Source: Flavobacteriales bacterium (GTDB lineage Bacteria > Bacteroidota > Bacteroidia > Flavobacteriales_D > Crocinitomicaceae). Taken from it: a stretch of 64,000 nt of DNA. Below, in pieces: positions 52,604 through 59,234 of the stretch (position 1 is the stretch's first letter; each line of letters opens with the position of its first letter). Where the stretch lies: assembly GCA_947454525.1 (NCBI GenBank), contig CANGJM010000005.1:62001-126000 (forward strand), in the 5' to 3' direction. The notes below the pieces were generated by a model. It worked only from the letters and a program-made list of their open reading frames with translations, was not told the origin of the DNA and did no database searches. Made by a program: the position numbers and the translations under genes.

Positions 52604-53946
52604 AAGAGCAAGAAGATATCAAGCAGGACTTTGACCGTTGGTTGATGAATCAATGGAAAGAGGAGGAGTATGTTCCTAGTCCCATGGATCGAAGCGGCGT
52701 TTTGGGGAAGATCTCGAAACATCGAACGAGGAAAATAAGTGTGAGAATCGTGCTATTGGCAATTGGATTGAGTTTCGTTTGTGTCTTGCTTTTTTGGAAG
52801 GTGTCACGGAAAGACATCCAGAAAAAAAGCACCTTGATTCCAGAAAAAGAGCATGTTGTTCAACAAAAACGTGATCCTCAAGAATCAGTGCCAACTGGTT
52901 TTCCAATAAGGATAAGTTCATCTTCTGTGATGGACTCTGTATTCCCAACGTATCCAAGTGTGGAAATGTACACAGGAATATTGGAAATCCCGAAGGAAGA
53001 AACCTTTGTTTTTACAGCGCACCCAAGTCTCAAAGTGCTGATTCAGTCAGTAGATTTGGACAGTGTCATGAAGAATTTGGGGATATTTTATGTGCAATCA
53101 TCCACGAGTAATGAAGGAATTGAATTTGTTGGGGTAACTGCGGGACACGAACTTATTGTTGCTTCCTTGCTTACGGGTACATTTTCTTTGCCGAATGCAC
53201 CGGACACGGTTAAAACAGCTGGTGAATTTCGTCCATTTGGAATGTCTGGCAATCAATATGTTCATTATGCATGTTACGATGTGCGGCAATTGTTATTCAA
53301 TGAAGCTGTTTACCGTCAGGTTCTTGCGGTAAACGTCTTACCGAGCGTTGCGTATTACATGAGGACGTCCGCACCAGGATGGAATAGTCCTGTAAACATA
53401 CATCAGTACCAAGATGTGCTTCAGCGGAGAAGTATTGCTCAACGGTATCAAGATCAAAATATCCGGCGCATCAGTGAACAAAGTGACCTTAAGAATCAAT
53501 TTCCATCCGTTAAATCGGGTAGACCCTTTTATTTGAAACAGCAAGTTCGGGTGAATAACATGGCCAAAGTAGGCTTGTTAATCGGCGATAATTTCCTGAT
53601 TAAATCACAGGGAGAAAAAGTACTGGTCGTGAGTTGCGATGCGGAACGAGTGTCTGTCGTGAAGGAAGATGGTGTCATTGAAGCGAGTCATTCCATTACG
53701 ATTGAACATCCCCGTTATTTTAGTCAAAAAGCGAAGTATCCATTTTACGATGAGGCATCGCGCCGCTTGTTTTTGATTGTAGAAACGAACTTTTCATACC
53801 TGTGGTTTGAGGTCAATCAACTTACAGGGGAAGCGCGCTACATTTTTAAAACCGAAACGATTTGGAATGATCCAAATTGGACCATCAAAGATGGAATCTT
53901 GAACTACAGCTTCAAAGGAAAATCCTATCAAAGACGCTTGGACTAA
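52600..53946 (+). CDS. Single-span membrane protein with large periplasmic domain, probable anti-sigma factor
   Basis: 448 residues. Residues 1-47 are cytoplasmic (DFDRWLMNQWKEEEYVPSP has a faint FecR-like N-terminal look), 48-66 a helix (VRIVLLAIGLSFVCVLLFW), then a linker and a roughly 330-residue periplasmic domain of mixed strands with no family I recognise and no FecR ligand-binding signature. Anti-sigma function is inferred from topology and the 4-nt overlap with the sigma gene. The gene ends tail-to-tail with the kelch gene; their stops interleave in CTAA. Confidence 0.72.
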   Translation: MKEQEDIKQDFDRWLMNQWKEEEYVPSPMDRSGVLGKISKHRTRKISVRIVLLAIGLSFVCVLLFWKVSRKDIQKKSTLIPEKEHVVQQKRDPQESVPTGFPIRISSSSVMDSVFPTYPSVEMYTGILEIPKEETFVFTAHPSLKVLIQSVDLDSVMKNLGIFYVQSSTSNEGIEFVGVTAGHELIVASLLTGTFSLPNAPDTVKTAGEFRPFGMSGNQYVHYACYDVRQLLFNEAVYRQVLAVNVLPSVAYYMRTSAPGWNSPVNIHQYQDVLQRRSIAQRYQDQNIRRISEQSDLKNQFPSVKSGRPFYLKQQVRVNNMAKVGLLIGDNFLIKSQGEKVLVVSCDAERVSVVKEDGVIEASHSITIEHPRYFSQKAKYPFYDEASRRLFLIVETNFSYLWFEVNQLTGEARYIFKTETIWNDPNWTIKDGILNYSFKGKSYQRRLD

Positions 53947-55130
53947 TCACCAACAACAATTGGACTCGAATGATTGCGGTAGACAATCCGGTAATGTCCA
54001 TTTGAAAGATGCGCTAGGGAAAGTTTGTCCTTTGCCGTTTGAATGCGGTGAATCAGTACAATGGATCCATTGCTATCCATCAGGTAAATGAATTCTCCAA
54101 TGCATTTGGGATCAACCTGAAGGTAGAGGGCATCGACTGTTGGAATGGGATAAATCCGCATTTGTTGTTCATCGATCAATTTCGAAATCATGACGTTTTC
54201 AATTTTCCATGTTTCTCGAAGGCGCGTATTACCAGAAATTCCGGTTGTCACATAAAAATCTCCTGCATGGCTAAAACAAACAGTGCCCTTTCTTGGATTT
54301 CCAGTGAAATCAGGCAAGGACTGACTGTTGAAAAGCGTTAAATCGACTTTTTCAAAAGAGGTGGCGGTCTGTCCGGATGGATTGAGTCCACCGAAAACAT
54401 AGATAAATGTGTCTTTTTGAACGGTGCCAACGTAGGTTCGTTCGCCAAAGGATAGGGCAGGAAAATTGGTCCATTGATCTGAAGCCGGATCATATTTCCA
54501 GGTTTCTGAATTCCAAGTAGAGGAACTTGCTTTTCCTGCGGCAATGTAGCCGAAATTATCGTAAGAAAAAGCGAGTCCACGCCAAATACCAGGAATGGGC
54601 AAGTTGTTTTTTTGTTGCCATTCTTGGGTGTTGATGGAGTAGCGCCATACTTCGTTGAGTATTCCGGAGGAGTTTTGTCCACCGATGAGGTACAAGGAGT
54701 CTCCGATGATGAAATGGACACAGCCCGCGCGTCCAGCTGCTGGCAAGGACGGTAGGGTGGACCATTGTTCGTTGCTCGGATTAAAGCACCAAGAGGAACT
54801 TAAGAAACTTCCACTGCAATTGTCTCCGCAAAGAATGTAGCCCAGTCCGTTGTGTGCGAATCCAGTGGCGTATTGACGATTTTCACCATCGGGAAGGGGA
54901 GTGGCGTTTTCCCATTGTTGAAGGGTAGCGTTGAAGCGAAAAAAGTTTCGGGTGCAGGCGAATCCTTCGTCGCGACCTGTACCGCAGTAATGTTTGTCTT
55001 GAATACTGAATCCCGCGGCGTCGTCCCGCGGATTTCCCGGAAAATCGGGTAGTTGTTGCCAAAATTGTGCGTTGAGGTTGGAAACACATTGGCAAAAGAT
55101 GAATACGAGTAGTAGGCGCATGAATTTCAT
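53943..55130 (-). CDS. Kelch-repeat protein with T9SS type A-like sorting domain
   Basis: 395 residues. A signal peptide (MKFMRLLLVFIFCQCVSNLNAQ) is followed by five or six kelch-type repeats (GLGYILCGDNCSG, DSLYLIGGQNSSGILNEVWRY, FGYIAAGKASSSTWNSETWKYD, FIYVFGGLNPSGQTAT), making a beta-propeller. The last about 75 residues (MRIYPIPTVDALYLQV, LMDSNGSIVLIHRI, LSLAHLSNGHYRIVY) are a type A-like T9SS C-terminal domain. The product is probably secreted to the cell surface. It lies between two sigma/anti-sigma modules and 32 nt downstream of the PorP/SprF gene on the same strand. Confidence 0.85.
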   Translation of the reverse strand: MKFMRLLLVFIFCQCVSNLNAQFWQQLPDFPGNPRDDAAGFSIQDKHYCGTGRDEGFACTRNFFRFNATLQQWENATPLPDGENRQYATGFAHNGLGYILCGDNCSGSFLSSSWCFNPSNEQWSTLPSLPAAGRAGCVHFIIGDSLYLIGGQNSSGILNEVWRYSINTQEWQQKNNLPIPGIWRGLAFSYDNFGYIAAGKASSSTWNSETWKYDPASDQWTNFPALSFGERTYVGTVQKDTFIYVFGGLNPSGQTATSFEKVDLTLFNSQSLPDFTGNPRKGTVCFSHAGDFYVTTGISGNTRLRETWKIENVMISKLIDEQQMRIYPIPTVDALYLQVDPKCIGEFIYLMDSNGSIVLIHRIQTAKDKLSLAHLSNGHYRIVYRNHSSPIVVGD

Positions 55131-55162
55131 AACGTCATAATCGTTGTTTTTATTTTAACGAA

Positions 55163-56053
55163 TTAAAAAGAAGGTGTCACAGTGATTCTGTAATTCACTT
55201 TTGGCGAAATGGCATAACTCAGTCGCAGCATACCGGACAAGTAATTTTGCTTGAAGATATTCGATGATAGTAATGAGTAATTATTGTTCACGGATGCGCC
55301 GATCGAAAGGTTGTTTTTAAAGCGGTATTGGTAGAAAATCCCGATGTTGTGGTTTAAGGTCGAGAAGAATCCCGTACTGTGCTGATATGCTTTGAATGTG
55401 AGGTTGAAGAATATCTCGTGGAATTGATTCTCATCCAAGCGATAAAAAAGAGAAGGAGTAAGTGAAAAGTGTTTTGCTGAATCTAAATCAAAGCGATAGC
55501 TTGCGTTTGCCGCAATCGTCATGGAAGTTTTGGAGGTGTATGGATAGGTGGTTATTTCGGCTCGATTTAAATTGTTTCCGGCAAGTCCAAAAGTCCATTT
55601 TTTACTCACTAGGGACAACCCAATGTTCACACTGTAGGAAGTTGGATTCCACAAGGTATAATAGTCAATTGGGGGAGTTGTGCTATCAATGAAGGTCATG
55701 TTATCGCGACGCGCATTGAGTCCAAGTCCAGAGTTTAAGGTGAGGTTTCGATTGATTTTCATACTGTAAGCAGCGTTAAAGGTGTTAGAAACAACCTTCC
55801 AATCTGACAATTGACTGAATCCATTGTTCAATCCAAACGAGAAGGAACCCACTTGTTGTTTCAGAGAAAAGAAATTGAAATAACAAGGAGTAATGCCAAA
55901 TCTTGAATACATACTCACGTTGCTCGTGTACAGTTTCTTTTCTGCAAAGGCAGAGGGATTACTCGCATTGAAATAATCATCCATGGAATAGGTGCTTTGT
56001 GCAAAATATGGACTTGCAACAGAAAGGAAAAAGCATAAAAAGATGCATCGCAT
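55163..56053 (-). CDS. PorP/SprF family T9SS-associated outer membrane protein
   Basis: 296 residues. A signal peptide (ending SPYFAQ) is followed by SMDDYFNASNPSAFAEKKLY and regular amphipathic strands (SFGLNNGFSQLS, RNLTLNSGLGLNARRDN, TPSLFYRLDENQFHEIFFNLTFKAY), ending NYRITVTPSF with a C-terminal aromatic, as expected of a 14-strand PorP/SprF barrel. Family members interact with T9SS substrates with type B domains and anchor them at the outer membrane. Together with the kelch gene downstream it forms a small T9SS-related unit flanked by sigma modules. Whether it pairs with the type B-like domain at 33857-35110 is unknown. Confidence 0.85.
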   Translation of the reverse strand: MRCIFLCFFLSVASPYFAQSTYSMDDYFNASNPSAFAEKKLYTSNVSMYSRFGITPCYFNFFSLKQQVGSFSFGLNNGFSQLSDWKVVSNTFNAAYSMKINRNLTLNSGLGLNARRDNMTFIDSTTPPIDYYTLWNPTSYSVNIGLSLVSKKWTFGLAGNNLNRAEITTYPYTSKTSMTIAANASYRFDLDSAKHFSLTPSLFYRLDENQFHEIFFNLTFKAYQHSTGFFSTLNHNIGIFYQYRFKNNLSIGASVNNNYSLLSSNIFKQNYLSGMLRLSYAISPKVNYRITVTPSF

Positions 56054-56156
56054 AAGTAAAGGTTTTCTTTTTTAAACAAGTTCAAGGATTAAAAAGTTAC
56101 ACTACTACACCCCCTAAGCAAATTAATTACGTTAACTTAACTGAGGAAGAAGTGAT

Positions 56157-56699
56157 ATGCAGGATCCAAGTGCGGAATTATTGAAAAGAGTTCAGGCTTA
56201 CGATCGTAGGGCGCAATTGGAATTGTATCAACTTTGCTATCCGGTATTGATCGGCGCTGCACGACGGTTTCGCAAGAACGAAGAAGAACATAAAACATTG
56301 GTAAACAATGCATTTATGAAAATCGTTCAGAACTTAGACAAGTACCAGGACATTCGTTTTTTCAGTTGGATCAAACGCATCATCACCAACGAAATCATTG
56401 ACGATTTTCGTCGATCCAAAAATTACCATACGTTTTACCAACACGATGCTGAAATTGAAGGCAATGATGGCGTTCATCCCGAAGCGGAATATGAACTCAA
56501 TCAGGCGCATTTGAATATGATGCTCCTTCAATTATCAGAGCCGACCCGTGTGGTTTTTAATCTTTTTGTCGTTGATGGATATTCACATCGGGAAATTGGT
56601 GAACTACTCGGAATCTCTGAACAAACATCGAAGTGGCATACGAAGGTTGCCCGAAAAAAATTAAAAGAACTACTTAAAATACAGAACCATGTTATCTAA
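56157..56699 (+). CDS. ECF sigma factor (partner of the beta-barrel anti-sigma protein)
   Basis: 180 residues. Region 2 (AYDRRAQLELYQLCYPVLIGAARRF, LVNNAFMKIVQNLDKY, FFSWIKRIITNEIIDDFRRSK) and region 4 (LSEPTRVVFNLFVVDGYSHREIGELLGISEQTSKWHTKVARKKLKELL). It is a paralogue of the sigma factor at 52043. It overlaps the next gene by 11 nt, an arrangement that favours coupled synthesis of sigma and partner. Confidence 0.93.
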   Translation: MQDPSAELLKRVQAYDRRAQLELYQLCYPVLIGAARRFRKNEEEHKTLVNNAFMKIVQNLDKYQDIRFFSWIKRIITNEIIDDFRRSKNYHTFYQHDAEIEGNDGVHPEAEYELNQAHLNMMLLQLSEPTRVVFNLFVVDGYSHREIGELLGISEQTSKWHTKVARKKLKELLKIQNHVI

Positions 56700-58041
56700 T
56701 CAAGAAGATTTCGATCGCGATGTGAGGCGTATCATGCAGGAGGTCAAGGGTGAAGAAATTCCCCTCGATTTTTTGGTGGACATCGAACAACGACTCGATC
56801 AAATGGAGAAAAAGAAAAAACGCCGCATGTTTCTGTGGTTTTTTATGGGAATCGTTTTGGCAAGCGGACTTTCTTTTGGTTTGTTGCGTGAAAACGGATC
56901 TTCAAAAACCACCGTGAAAAATGTAGAACAAAACGTTATCATTGAAACAAGCAAACCGAAGGCGTTGAACCAATTGGCATCTTCCAAAGAAAACGTTACC
57001 ATTCAAACAACCAAAGTTGAATCAGCTGCCGTTATCTCTCAGCCAGTTGTACCTAGAACAATGCCTTCAGGTAGAACGGAAAAAGCGACCAACCCTCGAT
57101 TCGTTAGAAAAAATCAAACGGATGTGATTCCAAGAATAGGACCTATAGAAAACAGTGCTACTGTTCCAAGGCAGATTGCCACGACCAACGCTCCTCAAGC
57201 GAATAAAGGAATCATCAACAGTCAACAAAATGAAGTTCCTCCAGTAAGTGAAACGGCTACATCCACACCAACAAGAATGGATGAACGCTCAAATCCTATC
57301 TCCGTTCCAGTTACAACGATTCCAGAAATCGCTCCTTTGATCAATGATGTTCAGGCTAATACAAACTCGACGAGTATCAATCCCGTTTATCCTGAGCCCG
57401 GCATTCTTCCTGTTGAAAAAGAGAAATGGGTGCAAACCTTTGGTTTTTTCACTGGTATGAGTGGTATACGGTCTTCCATTGTAATCTATGATGAACCGGG
57501 TAACAGCGCATTTCCACCATCGGGAAATATTGAAAAATATGCGGCCATTCGAAATGCACAGGAACGCAGTACCTCAAGTATTGATTTATCACTGCGAACA
57601 AGCTGGATGAAACACCATTTTCTGATTCAAACGGGAGTGGATTACTTCGAATGGGGTGAACAATTAAAATACGACTATAACATCGTTTTCGATGGGGTGA
57701 ATCGCTATTCGTATGTTTCTATTCCGTTGTACCTTGGTTACCATCAGTCATGGAAAAAAGTAGGTTTGTCGGCCAGTGTGGGAAGCTCCATTGGAGGTGT
57801 AATTAAACGCGATGGCTTATACATTCATCCTGATTTAACGACGATGACTACCGAACAAGCAAGTGATTGGACGACCACTGGATATTTTCAATTGGAATTA
57901 AGTTATCTATTAGAAAATTACCGATTTAGCATCGCTCCGACGTATAGAAAGTCTTTGTCCACGGTGATTTTTTCTGGATATACGGTTAATAAATACGATT
58001 CCTTTGGATTACAAATGGGAATCTCGGTGACCCTGAAATAG
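56689..58041 (+). CDS. Anti-sigma-like protein spanning both membranes: inner-membrane helix, periplasmic linker, outer-membrane beta-barrel
   Basis: 450 residues. Residues 1-46 are cytoplasmic (DFDRDVRRIMQEVKGEEIPLDF and a KKKKRR positive-inside cluster), 47-66 one inner-membrane helix, and about 67-240 a Ser/Thr/Pro/Asn-rich unstructured linker long enough to cross the periplasm. About 244-450 is a small outer-membrane beta-barrel (TFGFFTGMSGI, SSIDLSLRTSWMKHHFLIQTGVDYFEWG, YSYVSIPLYLGYHQSWKKVGLSASVGSSIGG), ending GISVTLK. The layout matches the dual membrane-spanning anti-sigma (Dma) proteins I recall from Bacteroides thetaiotaomicron. It is encoded directly with an ECF sigma factor and faces rluF tail-to-tail with a 2-nt gap. 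Confidence 0.8.
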   Translation: MLSNQEDFDRDVRRIMQEVKGEEIPLDFLVDIEQRLDQMEKKKKRRMFLWFFMGIVLASGLSFGLLRENGSSKTTVKNVEQNVIIETSKPKALNQLASSKENVTIQTTKVESAAVISQPVVPRTMPSGRTEKATNPRFVRKNQTDVIPRIGPIENSATVPRQIATTNAPQANKGIINSQQNEVPPVSETATSTPTRMDERSNPISVPVTTIPEIAPLINDVQANTNSTSINPVYPEPGILPVEKEKWVQTFGFFTGMSGIRSSIVIYDEPGNSAFPPSGNIEKYAAIRNAQERSTSSIDLSLRTSWMKHHFLIQTGVDYFEWGEQLKYDYNIVFDGVNRYSYVSIPLYLGYHQSWKKVGLSASVGSSIGGVIKRDGLYIHPDLTTMTTEQASDWTTTGYFQLELSYLLENYRFSIAPTYRKSLSTVIFSGYTVNKYDSFGLQMGISVTLK

Positions 58042-58043
58042 AC

Positions 58044-58943
58044 TTACCGCCCTTTAGGTCGACGGGAATTGGATTTTTTTGACGGTCCGCCGCGTTGTTC
58101 CTTTTTCTTCGGTGGATTCCCGAAGTTTGGACTGCTCAAATAGGGCTTTTTGGATTTTGGTGGATGCGAAGTACTCGATGAAGTCGTTGTTTTCGGTTTT
58201 TTCGGTGTCGCTGGTTTGGATGATTTACGCACATCATCGTTAGTCGAATCTTCCAACAAGTTGTTGATGATGTCCATTTCACTTTCGGTCAAATCACGCC
58301 ATTCTCCAACAGGTAGTCCTTTTAGTCCGATGTTCATAATGCGGACACGTTCCAACTTCGTCACTTCATATCCAAAGTGTTCGCACATGCGTCGAATTTG
58401 TCGGTTGAGTCCTTGAATGAGTGTAATCCGAAATACCTGTGTTGCTTCTTGAACAACTTTGCATTTTTTCGTGTTGACTCCCAAGATTGGAACTCCTTTT
58501 ACCATCCCGGAGATCATTTCCGGAGTCAAGGGTTTGTTGACGGTTACGAGGTATTCCTTTTCGTGGTTATTCCCAGCGCGTAAAATCTTGTTGATGATGT
58601 CGCCGTTATTGGTCAAGAAGATGAGTCCTTGTGAATCTTTGTCCAAGCGTCCAACGGGAAAAATCCGTTTGCTGTGATTGACGAATTGCACGATGTTATC
58701 ACGCACATTTTCCTCCGTAGTGGATGTCACGCCAACTGGTTTGTTCAAGGCGATAAAAACGATGTCCTCTCCTTCGCGTGGCTCGAGTTCTGTTCCATTG
58801 ACACGAACCTTATCTCCCACATTCACCTGGTCTCCAATCGTTGCTTTTCGCTTATTGATGAACACTAATCCACGCTCAATGAATTTATCTGCCTCTCGTC
58901 GAGAACAGAGTCCACTTTCACTGATGAATTTATTTAGGCGCAT
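58044..58943 (-). CDS. rluF: 23S rRNA pseudouridine synthase RluF-like with basic C-terminal tail
   Basis: 299 residues. S4 RNA-binding domain (1-60, [25 protein letters not shown]), catalytic motif [21 protein letters not shown] (Asp), and the RluF-type block [40 protein letters not shown]. It isomerises a uridine in 23S rRNA (E. coli RluF acts at U2604). After about residue 235 comes a roughly 65-residue low-complexity tail rich in Lys, Pro, Ser and Arg, ending in RRPKGR, presumably an RNA-binding extension. Such tails are frequent in Bacteroidota pseudouridine synthases. Confidence 0.93.
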   Translation of the reverse strand: MRLNKFISESGLCSRREADKFIERGLVFINKRKATIGDQVNVGDKVRVNGTELEPREGEDIVFIALNKPVGVTSTTEENVRDNIVQFVNHSKRIFPVGRLDKDSQGLIFLTNNGDIINKILRAGNNHEKEYLVTVNKPLTPEMISGMVKGVPILGVNTKKCKVVQEATQVFRITLIQGLNRQIRRMCEHFGYEVTKLERVRIMNIGLKGLPVGEWRDLTESEMDIINNLLEDSTNDDVRKSSKPATPKKPKTTTSSSTSHPPKSKKPYLSSPNFGNPPKKKEQRGGPSKKSNSRRPKGR

Positions 58944-59073
58944 GACGTAAACAACTTTGGTTAGATCTATAAATGCTGCGAATTCGCTTCATCGGCATTC
59001 ATATTTCGCTTTAAACGATAAATTTAGTCAAATTAAAAAGCTTGCGTAGAAATGGGGGAAGGTATTTTTGTGA

Positions 59074-59166
59074 GTAACGCAGGAATGTGAAGTACCGCAG
59101 GAATACAAATCCAGCGGTGCGGTTATTTTTTGTTAGTACGGCTGGATTGCAAATCCAGCGATGCGG
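59074..59166. repeat. REP-like palindromic repeat patch
   Basis: Two 31-nt units (59092-59122 and 59136-59166) agree at 26 of 31 positions and share AAATCCAGCG and TGCGG. Each is an imperfect palindrome: the second has arms GCTGGATT / AATCCAGC, the first CCGCaGGAaT / AATCCaGCGG. A third partial unit (GTAACGCAGGAATG) starts at 59074. They lie in the 291-nt gap between rluF and the T9SS gene. Small imperfect palindromes like this are typical of REP/BIME-type elements; no transposase is nearby. Confidence 0.7.
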
Positions 59167-59179
59167 GGATGAATGCATT

Positions 59180-59212
59180 AAAAAAAACCCTTCTCCATTG
59201 CTGAAGAAGGGC
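59180..59212 (-). terminator. Terminator of the choice-of-anchor J/PKD protein gene
   Basis: Stem CCCTTCT / AGAAGGG (59188-59194 and 59205-59211) with a 10-nt loop, followed on the minus strand by eight T residues (59180-59187). It lies 24 nt beyond the stop codon at 59235. Confidence 0.8.
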
Positions 59213-59234
59213 TCATCATTTTTTAACTAAACTT

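Noticed and set aside
59074..59166. Possible CRISPR array
   Set aside because: Only two full units, imperfect and palindromic, with a 13-nt gap between them and no cas genes. A REP-like element fits better.
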